In this document: positions 45,010 to 58,114 of the stretch, in pieces
Layout of the letters: each line of letters opens with the position of its first letter
Position numbering within the stretch: position 1 is the first letter of the stretch
Source: Stratiolaelaps scimitus
Taxonomy: Eukaryota > Arthropoda > Arachnida > Mesostigmata > Laelapidae
Direction: 5' to 3'
NCBI GenBank assembly: GCA_019614645.1
Contig: JABWDB010000035.1
Location: forward strand, 496,001-560,000
DNA length: 64,000 nucleotides
The notes under the pieces: model-generated
The model's input: the letters and a program-made list of their open reading frames with translations, nothing else
Database searches by the model: none
Told to the model about the DNA's origin: nothing
Position numbers and translations under genes: made by a program

Positions 45010-47939
45010 TCTATGAATACCAGTTGTCCGAACTGAATGTGTGCTTCCGGCCATTGTGGGTCCTTCAACTATCGGTTATACATAAAACAAAAAAGAATCT
45101 TCAAAATGCTGAAGTAGGGCGGAGATATGACTACCTTGCCTGCAGTTTGATTGCCTTTGATCTTCTGTTGTTGTTTGCTGATCACCGTGTTGTTTGCTAA
45201 TGGATAGGCGAGCCAGTGTTAACGTACCCGTGGCTGCGGTAAAAAAATGCCCTTAAAAGAGGCTAAAATATTGGGAATACCTATCGTCCATCATTCGTCG
45301 CTTTATTAAATGTTTCCTATGGCTTATTTAAGGACAACAAGTTGAACAGATGATGTATTTCTTCCAAAATCGCATCAATTTTCAATCAGCCAATCGGTCG
45401 ATGAATATAACAGCTAACACCTAAAGGTTAATGTGAACACCTAACACCTAGTGGGACTTCATTGTTGATTCACCGAGTCCTTGACAGTGGATCTCACTAG
45501 AATATATTGTTGCATGGGTGTTGGCATAAGTTCTCGAAAATTGTGTCAGCTTTTCAACGCGCAACAACAAGAATCGCATCAGCTAGGTATAAGCTAATGA
45601 TTTCGCTATCTCCTAGCCATCATCCTACAGGATATATTATGAAGCTTTTTCTCCCAGGACTGTGTTTCAGTTTGGGAATTATGTGTGGGCTCCATCCAGT
45701 AAGTTGCTCCGTTTTGTGCCGGTAAGTCGATCGATACGGTGTTGCAAGAAGGATAAGACGAAGTTGCAGCTTGGATAGCTTCACAAACATATATCCATAG
45801 ACAGTTGGGACATACCTCACCCTTGTAACACACACACAGCCTTCGGCGATTGCCTCACAAGACCCGCATTTCCCTGACATCCTGCTAACCGTTAATTCGG
45901 ACGAGTTGGGTCCATTCTATCTCTCATGTTTCATTTCGTTTCGTCCTTGACTGGGGAACGCTCTCGTTTACTGAATCCAACCAACGTACGCTCGCTGATA
46001 AGTGAGACTTCTAGCGTGCCTCTACGCGACTGGCTAAACATCTCAATCTGTTTGTCGGCCAAGCACCGAGGCGAGCCGTAACTGCTTCCCTAGTCGCCTC
46101 CTACTCGCGTCCACTAGTCTACGTATATCGTCCTGCGCAAATGGCGGCCGAGCTGAGCAAGGCAGTCAGCTTCGGAGAATGCAGGCGGTGGCCTCCTGAG
46201 TAGGCTGAAACAGGCCGAGACTGCTACCACCGAACCCGGCAAGGACGGACGGAAAGCTTTAGAGAGTGCCACGAATGGATGCTCCATCATTTCGCGCCTA
46301 GGACAGCCTGGTTCGGGTATCCTACACCTTCGTACACAAAGTGAACGCGCTGCTGCTACACGAACGAGAGCTATAGACAAGGCAAGAGCCCCCTGCCAAG
46401 CTCGTCGGATTCTCGCTTTGCCGACACCGGCCTTGTCAGAATATGGCAGGAAGCTTTCTCTGGCCTTCAGCCGAATAGTCCGCACAGTGGAGCACTATGG
46501 ACATGGACGGTGTTGGAGGGAGGATGACTCTATGCTTAGGCCCTTCAGCGATATTATCGCTCCTTCGCGAGAGGAACAAGAGAGTGTGCGCTGTATTATT
46601 ACGAACCAACTTTTAAAAATTGAATATCGAACGGAATCTCGTTGAATGTTCGACCTTGAACGTTAGTGAAAATCTAGCACATTAGTGAAAATATATCTGT
46701 ACTCGGTTAAGTACCCTGAGGGTCTCGTCGTTAGCCGTAGTAGATGTGCTGGCAAAATGTATATTGTATACGAGCATGCCTGCTGATTATCTTAGTTCCG
46801 CTCAACTTGCGGATATGGCAGAGAACTGTAATTCTACGACTTCGACACTAACCATACGCTGCCATTGGCATATGACATATGACACTATCCTTTACGCCAC
46901 TCGCTCCTCGAGATAAAGTAACCAGTTTATCAGTTGTCTCTTTGAGAACCTCAAGAATACACATCTGGGACATTTTGAATTGACAAATACGTAAACTAGA
47001 AATTATTGGCCCAAAATACCTATTCCTTCCTTAAGCTGCGGAAAGTATAGGAATTCTGTTCTTTCGCACTCGGAGCGAGGATCCATGTGAAGTATGCCCA
47101 TTCAAAGTCATGTTTTTTTTTGTAAATTTCAAGTCTATTTGTATTATGCATATATATCTTTTATGTTGGAATTATTTTTGGTGCCTCCCGGAACGTGTCA
47201 TAGTATCTCGGCTTAGGTCGTCACCTAAGAACTGTACAATTTGGCTAAAGTACGTGGTTTTTCCATTCGAATGAGCCTAACTTCAAGATCTGTTCCCGGG
47301 CTAATGGTCCGATGTACTCCATATTCACTCATGGAGCATTTCTGTACCGAAACCCACCTTGCACGGGAGCACGTGTTTAAGGCAATTTTACATTGCAACT
47401 AATTTTTTGCCCGTTACCAATGTCTAAATATCCTAAATGGGTAACATTTTTAAACCTGGTCACGTTCTTTGCTCCATATGTGGAGAATAATTATTTGGAA
47501 TTGTCCTTTGTGAAAATCGGTGTACTTTTCTATATAATGAACAACGTGACACCTTGTCTCCATTGATTCGCCTTTCTAAAATATACTAAATTGATTGATT
47601 GGAGCGTGCCCCAATCCAACCTAACTTAAAGTATGTGTATAGATCAATGCGGCTGATAACTATCTACTTGGTTACATCTCTTATACAGCTATACTGAGCA
47701 GTGCTGGTAATTATTAATATTATATAATATTTATAGCAACGGTGACTAAACAATTACCTTAAGAAATTGGCGCGCTTGTAAATACCCAAATCGGCGAGAC
47801 CTTATCATGTACATACAGTGCATGAAAGCATAAACTAACACAACATATAAAAAAAAATATATATATATATATATTTATCTTGTGGATTATTTTTAACTTC
47901 GGACTTCGGCTACCGCTCCACGCGGTCATTCGTTCAGCG
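44702..47939. other. Gene-free stretch
   Basis: No gene recognised. A (TA)n tract lies at about 44980-45009 and an A/TA tract at about 47851-47873. Frames around 46110-46640 lie in GC-richer DNA and show no family features. Confidence 0.45.
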
Positions 47940-48950
47940 TGTATGTGTCAGATGTGCTCGTAAGATCATTTGCGAACGTCACCGACAGGCCCGCCCTCGT
48001 TTGTCTCGTCGAGAATTCGAATTTCACACAGGGCCCATCTTCGCCGTCTGCTGCGCTCTCCACTGTTGTCTTCTCGACGCTCTCACTCTGAACAGCAATC
48101 TCATCGGAACGAACGAACGAACGCTGAGACGCGAATACACGGACCCGTACACGCATACAGCAACAACAACAACAACAGCAACAGCAACAACGGCTGAGAG
48201 CGAAGCCGATCCGAAAATGCGCTAAACGCATTTGCACTGGCGTAAGCCTGCCCCGGGAACGCGACTGAGATTCCATAGAAGGAGGGGAATTCTCGCCGTT
48301 ACCCTGATGGTGTCGTCGTCGCCGTCGTCGTCGTCGAACGCCAGCGCATCGGCCTCTTCAACTAGAACTGTCCGTCGCGATGCCCGCATTGGGTCGGGTT
48401 GGGTCTCACTAGACCGCTCTGGACTGCTGGCAGACATGCGCCAACGAAAGCTGAAGGAGAAAGAGATTGTTCCAACCGCTTCGGGATCCCTTCGAAGCTT
48501 CTCTTGACTCCAATTCAATTAAAGCGGATAGACGGCAGGTGAGAACACATCGGGACAACGGTTGTGAGGCCCGCTAGTGAGTCCCTCCTTGAATTCACGC
48601 CGTGCAAATATCGGTCTTCGGGTGAAATCAGTTCGAGTGTTGCTGGCCGCTGAGCGACTCGCCGAGTCGGGCGTGACTTGGATTCGGGTTCAGTGAATGA
48701 TTTACACTCTCGCTCTTACCAGGCTTTCTCTTTCTCTCTGTCTCTCCCAGGGCCTGGCTGTGTGGAAGGTTCCGTCAGCTTCGGAACACACCACCAATGG
48801 CAGGTACCACAATGGTATTCTCACCTGGCGTACGGGACGCCTTGACGAATTGAATAGGGCGCCGCGCGAGTTCGGACCCACACCCTGCAGGATGGCAGAG
48901 AGTAGTGAATTTTGTTTTGAAAAAAACAACGCGGTCTCTTAATTGGGTTT
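47940..48950 (+). promoter_or_regulatory. CpG-richer block, possible 5' exon region
   Basis: Composition shifts to CpG-rich with CAA/CAG runs (48160-48192) and GTCGTC runs (48310-48335). GGCAG followed by GTGAGA at 48539 is a strong donor. TTTCTCTCTGTCTCTCCCAG ending at 48750 is a strong acceptor, giving a possible 211-bp + strand intron. In the frame that would read straight through, a TGA lies at 48452 and no ATG follows before the donor, so a first exon here would be largely non-coding. No coding product is recognised. Confidence 0.35.
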
Positions 48951-51749
48951 GGCGGAGTGCCACCTCATAGCACGCACACTCATCGATCGACGGATGCCTT
49001 TTTGTGCCTCAGGATATAATTAAAATGTTTCTAGTTACAAGCGCGATAAATTAACGGCTGCTTAACCAATATTAGATGGAAAAATTTCACGTTCAGCTCC
49101 TCTGCATGTGGCTGGATGGTAGCTAACCTTAAGCAACGATTCGAAATATTTAGATCATAAATAGAGTACATATTTGTAAAAACACGGAAGGACATTTTAG
49201 AAGATAGAGGTATATTATTTCTAAAAAAAAGCATGTACTGGTGTAATTCATAAACGTGTACGCTTGGGTTTACTTCAACACCCCCAATATAATAGGGCCT
49301 CCTACAAGGACAGATACTGCTGAGAAGATCCATTGCCTTAGGTGCCCTTCATATGACCAATGGGATCGTTGGCTGCAGACGACGACAAAGAGTTGCCATT
49401 CCAATCCCCATTGCTGGGTCGTTGCTAAGGCATCGACATCTAGGCAGGTTGTGCAACGGAGGTCCTGATCGCTAGGAGAGCACAATTAGAGGTTATTGAC
49501 GATGTACTTAGCCGGGGGGGGGGCACTTGGTGCTAATGATCGAATCAATACAGGCGTAAGTTGGTTCCGAACTGGGATAGGTTCGAGCAAATCGACGAAT
49601 CGCAGTAATCGATGGATAACCTACCTAGACGCATATAGTATGAGCATACAATTATAGATATTGACAATCCACGAGATATGCTCGGTATGTTAGACAACAG
49701 TGTAAATATTTTGAGCAAGCCTAAAAGTATGGTACGAAAGTTCTTAGTTTGGTTTTGGTTATATATATATGGATCTGCAGAAATCGCCGACGCTGGTGAC
49801 CAGCTGACCGTTTCTATTGAATAGGTGCTCGATAGATTATACATACACACAGCTATAAAGATCCCCGAAGACCGTCTACCGTCTGGGGCAGGCTTATGAT
49901 GGATAGGAGCATTTTTCAATGGTGACGTCAAAGCTTGCTGGTTCCGGTGCTGAACCAGGACAGGCCCCACTCGGTCGATCTTTATGCTACCATTTTCTGC
50001 TTCGCTGTAGGACGCCTTCAGAAAAGGCGAATGCAGAGAAGCGAGCAGGGAATTGCCACCCTACAGTGCGAAGCCTGCTGCCCCTTAGCTATCGACAACA
50101 GCAAGGCATTGATGCGGACTGCGTCAGTTCAATGATGCCGCCATCCTCCGAAGGTGATAGCCGTCTTCCTCGGCCTCCATATATGAACATATGCTGGCGT
50201 GCGACCCGCTACTGCAGTCAATATCGTATAGTTCTGATTACAGTGAGAGACAGGGAGCGAGAGCTGAGAGAAAGTGCCACCGCTAACAGTAACGAAAATG
50301 CGAAGGGACGTCTCAATTTCGATCAGCAGCAGCAGTAAAAGGCCACCGGCGTCTTGCGCGTTTCGAAGGGGTCGACACCGTCAACGAACTCCAGTGTGCC
50401 GCTAACGGCACAGGAGTGTTTCGCTATCGGCTTCCTTTCGATCCGAGAGGAACAGGAGGGCTCATTCAATTGAAGCTTCATTCAAAGTGAGCCGAGGTGA
50501 GCGGCGCAAGTGCAGGCGCAAGAAGGATCGTCCAGAGAAGGACGAATTAAGTGAGCCTGAGCGGTCAAAATGTTTGTCCGTCGATTGAAACGGCAGTGCG
50601 GACAGGCAAGCACAATGTGCGCCGGAGAATGCAGAGGTTGCTTACCGTTATTGCTCTCTAGAGCATAGGAGCAGGAACATATTTTAATTCGAAATGTGTT
50701 AAAACGCTTAGATCCTCCTCCTTCGGAGACCTTTGTGGAGATTATCGTTTTAATGTCACTTGCTAATCCGGTGACAAGTGAACAGCTTAGCAATTGTTCG
50801 TACACACTGTACTGCCTTGCAACAACATAGTATTCACATAATAATGAATTCATCGTTCATTCAAGAGACACGTACATTTTTTTGCAGTGATCATTGTTAA
50901 TGCTCCTTTTGTTGTTGTTGTTATTTTTTCGTCGCGAGCAGCCCCGAAGCTAAAGTGTACAGAAATAACGAATCTGAGCCCAGTCTTATACGGGATAAAA
51001 TAAATGATCGAGTTGTTAATTAATTATGTTGTTGAATTGCTCGTAAAAGTTCACTGCGAAAGAGCAAACATTGTAAAAACATTGGAATACTAATCTCTCG
51101 GGAGAGTCGGCGGTTGCGTTTCTTTGGGGGGGTAAACTGCATGCGGTGTCTCCATGCGGGTTCTGAGCCGTTGAAAAATCTACTCAATCTCATTAGGGCT
51201 ACACGTCTTGCGGGTTGTCTATGAATCTAGGTGGAATAGTAGTATCGGCATAATACCGAAATTTACCAAAGAACAATTAAAAAGCAACAAGATTTATAAA
51301 CGTATATTCTTCAATAAGTGAAACAATAGGAAATGCATTAAATGCGTAAACAGTCATTGATAAAACAGTGAAATGTGTAACAGACCAACATAACTCTAAC
51401 GAAATAGTACCTAGTACCTACGGGAATATATTGACGGATTTGCAAACGACTGTAACAAAATGTGTAAAAAATGTAACTATAGGGGTGGCTACAGCAAAGT
51501 AATAACGATAGACTCAGATAGCATCGCTCTTTAATGGTTTATGAAAGGCTTTTAAAAACATTTCTTATATTGCAATTGTTCAAAATGATATCAATATATA
51601 TTTTTGTGGTTATTTGGTGTCTTGCAACTTATAGCTGGCCTATTGATTGATATAATTGGGTGACACGGTGGTAGCCCGTCAACGTGGACGAATAACTCTG
51701 AAGGGTATTATATACTCATGACAATTTAAGACCCCTCTCACAGGGCGCT
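48951..51749. other. Gene-free stretch
   Basis: No gene recognised. Open frames at 49919-50338 (+), 49545-49970 (-) and 50482-50853 (-) lack any family signature. Confidence 0.45.
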
Positions 51750-52425
51750 CTATCGCCTCAGGTCTCTGAGCGTGCCCAAATTGGCAAAAGCGTTCCCCCT
51801 TTGAATATCTAGTAAAAATCTTTGCATTAAAAATTCTCCTTTTCGAGGGACTCCTTTAACAGACGATAATCTCTCTTCTAACGAATGGAGAAAGTTCGAA
51901 GACTCCTGGTCCTCCTAGTGTTTCGAAGGCCACAGGTTTAAAGTAATATTCTTCTATTAATGTAGCGTATTTTATATTCTTGGAACGTTCGGCAGTGTTT
52001 GCTGCATAGCCTGGCCGTGTTACTCCGTGACTGAGATAAGAAGGTGTTCAAATATAATTCACGGTGCTGTCCCAAATAGGATTTTACTTCTGGAGAAGAG
52101 AATCAATGGCATACGATCAGGGCGTTTTCCATAAGAACGCCAAACACTCTTCGGTTCCCGAATACAAAGATAGATGCAAATCGGAGGGCTCTCGGCAAGG
52201 TTTCGGTTAGAAGTGAGTGTCTGGGGCTACCTCCCACGCATTTTATAAATGAGAGGCCATAGTGGACCCACTGGTTCACCGTAACAACAGAAGTGGGCAG
52301 AAGCCAGTTCACTGCCTGAATGTAAAGCGAGCGGCAATGCCGGTGCACTGATCGTCCAGTAAGGTGCCAATGTAGGGCCACGTAGTTCTATCACACTTAT
52401 GCAAAATGCCCCCAGAGCGGTCATG
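51750..52425 (-). pseudogene. Retroelement C-terminal domain, decayed long copy
   Basis: This is the third copy of the retroelement domain seen at 3275-3849, here with several frameshifts and stops. Going along the - strand it reads ALPLALHSGSELASAHFC, CYGEPV (end of the zinc-binding cluster), YGLSF, GGSPRHSLLTETLPRALRFA, then after a frame change GKRPDRMPLILFSRSK, then PIWDSTVNY, PSYLSHGVTRPGYAANTAE, FKPVAFETLGGPGVF, and finally GEFLMQRFLLDIQRGNAFAN with LGTLRDLRR and a stop. Every block has its counterpart, in the same order, in the intact-frame copy. This copy extends further 5' than that one. It is old and inactive. Confidence 0.85.
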
Positions 52426-53931
52426 CGTCATAGGTGTCCAGTCCAGACAATTGGTCTGCCAATCAGGAGCTTCATGGGCCGAGTACGAAACATCGGGAAA
52501 GCTGCTTAGCGAATAAACTCCTCAAATGTAGCTCCACTACGTAATCCGAATAGGAGATGTCGCGGTCGACCAGTCGCGGGCACGTTATGCTGATAAATTA
52601 AACGAAGGCGAATGGCCAACGAAATCATGACGTTGAACATTATCATGGATATTCCTTGAAAGAGATGTTGCCTTCAAGTTTTGCTTATTCCTTTAATATC
52701 CACTTGACGAGAAGTCCTGTAGTTAGTCGGGCACATGTGGTGAGAGCCGCTTGACGATTCAAATTAGGATATGCAACGCGAAGTTGTAATAAGGCCAATA
52801 GAGTTGTTCGGCGTAATGAAAGGCTCGTTCAAGGCTTCATGGTTCCGTAGTGAACCAGAGACGAGTTAGTTTTGGACAGCGTTGCGTGGTGACCTTTGAC
52901 ACAACTCAAGTACAAAGCACGTCGTATCAGATTGCACTGTACTCAGCATTTGATATACGGAAGACTATTCATACTAAAGTATATCCTCAGCTATCTACCT
53001 TTAAGGTTATGTCTCGTTATTGTTATTTATCACTGTTTCAGGGTCTAATCGTGTAACTTACAGCATCCTGATCGTAGAATAAGAGGTCGTTGATGCAGAC
53101 CTAGGTTAGGTTGCCATGAAGGCGTTTAGAAACTGTGACGCAGAGTTGTTCAACGCTGCCACGCCAAACCCGAATGGCTATGTTGCTCTATTCCCACCAA
53201 ACTACGCGCAGTTATAATATCCTGCGTTATTCAATGCATTGGCCCATTTGAGGATATCCCAGAACATGCGATGGGTGTGGTTAGTAGTACAATGGCAAGG
53301 AACGAATTGATTCGAATTCCTGTATATGCTACAGGAAATGCAGAAGAAACTCAGAACAACACGAACAAATGCGATAGTGGTGGTGCGCCAATACATCCCT
53401 TCAAATGAGGCAAACCAGCTGTTGTTTTCACGTGTTTCTTGATTACCATTGCAGTCGCCCGATAGCTTACCGATTGTGTACATCTATGTATGACTATACA
53501 GAATAATACAGTGACGATAGAATGAATTAATGACCGAATGATTAAGTGCGCTGCTCGTCGAGCGCGCGTTGTGTGTGTATATTATATATAATGATAATGA
53601 CAGATGTTATGACTTTAATAGCTGGAAATTCGATCAAAGATGATATAACACAATCGGTTATCAGTTTGCAGCGCGTTGAGATGTTCTGCAAGAGACAGCC
53701 TTTCAGCGCCGTATATGCAATGCGTATACCTTTACTGATTTTATCTCGAGGCAATCAATCAATCATCAAATACAATACTAGCTATAAACCACATTACACC
53801 CAGTGGAACAGGTGGGCCACCTTAGACGAATATGTACGGATATTTGTTCAAATGATGAAATGGTCTTTTGGCGGGAATCAGCGGCGTCACTAGAAAGCAA
53901 ATGTTCGTCCTTAAATATCATTTTTTTTCCT
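52426..53931. other. Gene-free stretch
   Basis: No gene recognised. Small open frames at 53202-53483 (-) and 53546-53893 (+) are unassigned. Confidence 0.45.
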
Positions 53932-54016
53932 AGTTGTTGGTCTTTTCTTTTAAGAGGAGGAAATTTTCTTCAAACGTACGGACACCACCAGAAGCATTCC
54001 ACTCTCCAGTTGTTGG
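53932..54016 (-). mobile_element. 5'-truncated retroposon with 9-bp duplication
   Basis: The insert 53941-54007 is flanked by AGTTGTTGG (53932-53940 and 54008-54016). On the - strand it ends TGTCCGTACGTTTGAAGAAA and ATTTCCTCCTCTTAAAAG, the 3' end of the 289-bp element at 27886-28174. Confidence 0.78.
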
Positions 54017-55045
54017 CCTGATACATCCCTTATTGTACACTCGTGCCACTTCGTGGTCGTAGTCCTCTACGGCAACCGCTCATATTTACGCTCTTGAGTG
54101 AGATCCAATGCTATTGTGTTGCTTAGGTTATTTACGAGATCTTTATGGTCTCGTTTGCTGGCGAGGGGTCACATACGCCGCAAGGAACACACTCGCAAGG
54201 AACTCACGAATGGTATAATACTGGCAGTGCCGCCAGGGTCATCGTCGAGCGCCTGGCCTGGTGGACGCCGAATTGACTCAAGAAGGATAGAGAGATGGGC
54301 GGATAACTATCCGGGTTTACGACAGTCTTTTGAAGCTTCTGTTTCTCTGGTATTGCCGCTTAGAGGGAGCTTAGCAATGTATAATAGCACAATTCGTCCC
54401 GATCGTAGAAGCTCGGCCGAAATGAACTCGAGGTCTCTGGTAAAGATCACCTCGCCCGGACATTCTATGATTTTTCATAAAATAATCCGTCGGCGTGAAA
54501 TTAGGCCGTGATCGATACCGTTACGGTACGTCAAAGCTGTGTATATCATAGCATTATGAGGACTCGACGACAATGCTGACGAAAGTCAGTCTGACTGTAA
54601 AGTTCGTTAAAGAGATCTTGAAGACACATGTTGCTCACAATAAACAAATATGGGCCAGGCCCGGTGTCATAGAGATGCTTCACGCGACAGAGTAGCTAGC
54701 AAACTCTTTTCCTCATGAAAGGACAATAAGCACAGCCGTATGAAAGTTCAGTATTATCCAAGGGAATCTCATCCAAAAGGCAAAAGGTTTAAGCAAGTTT
54801 CGCAAGTGACGATCGATGCATCGATGTCGGCTGTCTCCGGAGATTCGCCGTCACCACTAGGCCTTCTTGTGCTGAATTCAAATTGACTTCAAAGCCAAAC
54901 TTCGGAGTCGAGAAGTCAGACCTCTCGAAATAACGGCAGAAAGTCATTTGTCGTCCACGTTATCGGTGGCCGCACTCCCTGTGAACGGCAGTGAAAAATT
55001 CACCCATAGCATTATTCACTAGTTCTCTCATTGGCTACAATGATT
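54017..55045. other. Gene-free stretch
   Basis: No gene recognised. On the - strand near 54840-54870 GGCCTAGTGGTGACGGCGAA resembles a tRNA-like A-box region without a B box, probably a SINE head relic. The open frame at 54098-54511 (+) is unassigned. Confidence 0.4.
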
Positions 55046-55175
55046 TTGTTTAGCCTAGCTGTAGGTCGCTCTCTGTAAACAGCCGCAGGCCGTCGGTTCG
55101 AGTTCCGTGAGCCGACATATGGAGAACTTAAGTGTTGTAAAACTGCAGTTCCTCTAATAAACCAACAAAAAACCT
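55046..55175 (+). repeat. tRNA-derived SINE of a third family
   Basis: The A-box-like TAGCCTAGCTGTAGG (55051-55065) and B-box GGTTCGAGTTCC (55095-55106) are at tRNA spacing. The tail GAGAACTTAAGTGTTGTAAA, CTGCAGTTCC, AATAAACC and an A-rich end recurs at 19065 and 32078. Confidence 0.65.
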
Positions 55176-55564
55176 TTTCCTTTAACTGGTGATTCGTCTA
55201 ACTGATTCCGACTCTGCACTGTCAAATTTAAGCTCATATTGTATAGTTCAGCCATAGAAGGCATTTTGCGTTACAGCAACAGCTAGTTGCCAGCGTACAC
55301 CGGCAGAAATATGTTTAATATAATAAATATATTTATATATATATTCGATTTGATTTTTTAAAGGGATAGTAGACAATGTGATAGGGTCTCGCCCCCAGTC
55401 GTCATACGGCCGGCGATTGCCAGGAAAAGGTATACACATTTAGCTACTGTACAAGGTGTCCGCTCGAGCCCGATTGACTTAGGGATTAGTAGCAATTACT
55501 TTCGATGTTTCCTATCGTTAGGAGACGAAATTATTTTCTTAAGGTTCCTCTATAGGCTTAAGGT

Positions 55565-55640
55565 AACAAGGCTGTTCTACAGGCCTACGTCAACAAGGCT
55601 GTTCTACAGGCCTACGTCAACAAGGCTGTCCTGTAGGCTT
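55565..55640. repeat. 27-bp minisatellite, about 2.8 copies
   Basis: Unit AACAAGGCTGTTCTACAGGC plus CTACGTC occurs at 55565-55591 and 55592-55618 exactly. A third, partial, diverged unit lies at 55619-55640. Confidence 0.9.
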
Positions 55641-56890
55641 AATTTATTGATAACAACTGCGTTCGCCCGAGCCAACCGAAACAGTTTCCGAGGAATTCGC
55701 CATGGCACAAATCTGAACCAACTCCGATTCATGGGTTCTCCGTAATGCGCTAATGCATCGATTAAGCTATGTTCTTCTTCACGACGCGAACGGATATGCG
55801 GAAAACTCGAGTTATTAACTTACAAGTATTTAGTATGCGTATATACATTGAACGTCTTGAAGGCAAAATGCCTTTAATACGTTAAAACTACGGAATTCTC
55901 GGGAAAAGCGTTCAACAGCATCTGCTAACCTGCAATCATTTCAACATACTGAGTGGATTAGTGATTAATAGCCGGGTACATAGCCGACAATTAGATCGTT
56001 CGATAAGGAATCGATATTTTTGTCTACACTTTGAATTTCTCTGTATCTTTTGAAAGAACGAATACATCTTAATGGCTGTAGTTTACCCTTTAGCACTCCC
56101 GTCAATCTATCAGGCACCATGTGTATCCCGTAAAAAACATCTCGTCGTGGGAGGCGATCCGCGCATCCAGCCCCTTTCGATCCTCTCTTTCTACCTTGAA
56201 GAGGTTCCCCGCGGGACGTGTTCCATGGATCTTAATTTCTGGTGGCAGTTTGACCATTCGTTGAGTTAGCAAATTCGTGAGACGAGGGCCATCTCGTCAT
56301 CTTCGGTGATTTCGTGTTTTTCAACACGTTTTTCAACACATTTCCTTGCACTGAAATGATTTTCCACGGATGTCGCGGATACTGCACCTTCGCCTTCAGT
56401 TGCACATACGATGCTGACCCTTACAGAGTCAGCAGCACTTTCCCAGCACGAAAATAGTAAACCAGACAATGTCAAATGTGGCGTATTTCGCTACATATGT
56501 CTCGAGCTCTCTGAAATTTGACTGGCGACGAGCAGTATGTAATACATGTAAATAATCCCACAGACGCGAAATGGATGAGGGAATGAGCCGCCAGAATATT
56601 CAAGCATATTCTACTCTTCTAGTCGAAATTGGAGCAGTTTAAAGTTGATATCGATTACTTATCGATCGACCCAAAAGCACACATTATCTGTATCTAAATG
56701 AAAAGGCACTTTGTCGACCCTTTCAATAGTCATTTCGCAGAAGTAAAGAGTCGTCTCGCAGGCGATCCAACTACTGCTCTACACTCGTCTGTGTATTGGC
56801 TGAATCCGCGCTCCGCACCAACACGCTGAAGACTTTGCCCGTGGAGCGGTGGGAACCACTTCGAAAACATTACGTACAGAGAGTGCAGTA
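55641..56890. other. Gene-free stretch
   Basis: No recognisable gene or element. Confidence 0.45.
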
Positions 56891-56995
56891 ATATTCGCTT
56901 TTTTTTTGAGAGAGAGAGAGAGGAGGACATTTTCTGCAAACGCACGGACACCACCAGAGACATTCCAATCTCCATGAAAGACTGTGATATTCGCT
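56891..56995 (-). mobile_element. 5'-truncated retroposon with (GA)n expansion
   Basis: The insert 56900-56986 is flanked by ATATTCGCT (56891-56899 and 56987-56995). It is the tail of the 289-bp element at 27886-28174. Between the A tail and the CCTCCTCT motif a (GA)n/(CT)n run has grown (about 56908-56922). Confidence 0.78.
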
Positions 56996-57090
56996 CTGGC
57001 TAAACGTAACTGCTCAGTAGGCTGTAGTTAGGTTAGATGAGAGTCGTTTGAGTAATTCCAACTATTCGAAAACCTCACTGAATCTTAGCT

Positions 57091-57165
57091 GGGAAGCGAG
57101 CCAGGGACCTCATGATCGCTTGTGACTTTGCCGTTTCATGCACCCTGCCACGGCTGTGCCACGTT
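57091..57165 (-). repeat. tRNA-like segment, probable SINE head
   Basis: On the - strand TGGCACAGCCGTGGCAGG (57144-57161) and CTGGCTCGCTTCCC (57091-57104) are A- and B-box-like at tRNA spacing. The end stems do not form a normal tRNA. Confidence 0.4.
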
Positions 57166-57590
57166 GCGGGATACATACTACTAAGGAGGGTCGCCTACAG
57201 ATGTCTAGCAGGACACAGCCCAACGTCCTGATAGCACCAACGGTACAACTTTTCATCCGTTGATAGCGTTTGCGTGTCCTCACGAGTACGACCGCTTATC
57301 GTGGGTTCAACGCTCATATCCCGTCATGTTCCGTGACATCGCAGCACTCGGCCAACGCTACGTCACCACGTTTGCTTTGTCGATTTACCACGGCTCAGGT
57401 GTGACGCGATGATGAGTCGTGTAATGAGTGTATTGACACATATGAATTAGTTCCCGTGTATCCGACCAGCGAGTGATTAAGGTGTATATTAAAATACTTG
57501 GAACGCTTAGCTGATTATTTGGACGATCATACCCACGGGATAACCACGTCGCTAAATCGAGCACCCGTCCGCTTATACAACCTCAGCGAC

Positions 57591-57646
57591 TGGCACACTG
57601 CATATTGTATTTCGCGGATGGCACACTGCATATTGTATTTCGCGGA
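57591..57646. repeat. 28-bp tandem duplication
   Basis: TGGCACACTGCATATTGTAT plus TTCGCGGA is repeated twice without a mismatch (57591-57618 and 57619-57646), pointing to a recent duplication. Confidence 0.95.
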
Positions 57647-58065
57647 AACAATGCCAGGAAGCCAACTATCATGTGAACGTAGTACGACAAAGGTGCGTTT
57701 AAATTTCCTATTTTTATAGACCTCGGCGTCTTGCTCAGCCCTAAGAGAAATTATCGGTGGCTCATGACGTCGATTAATACTCTTCAATTGAAAGTTGTCG
57801 ATTGTGCATGAGGAGAAATGCAGAGAAAAAACTGAGCAGGCGGAAAGCTCAGAAATCACACCGGTCCCCATTGAACGCCTCTTTCATTCAAGTTACATAG
57901 TTGACCTTTAAGCATCTCAGCTGATGTCTAAGATCAATTCTGATCAACGAAACGATGCAAACGACGCGCAATACTTGCTCGCGCGAACACGAGACAAATA
58001 TTACGCCGGGTCAACTTCTACCCATATCAATCAACACGTTGATATATACGTAGTCTTCGTTCCTG

Positions 58066-58103
<38 letters not shown>

Positions 58104-58114
58104 ATCTCTCTCTC
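58066..58114. repeat. (TC)n microsatellite
   Basis: A CT/TC dinucleotide tract of nearly 50 bases with only two interruptions. Confidence 0.95.
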
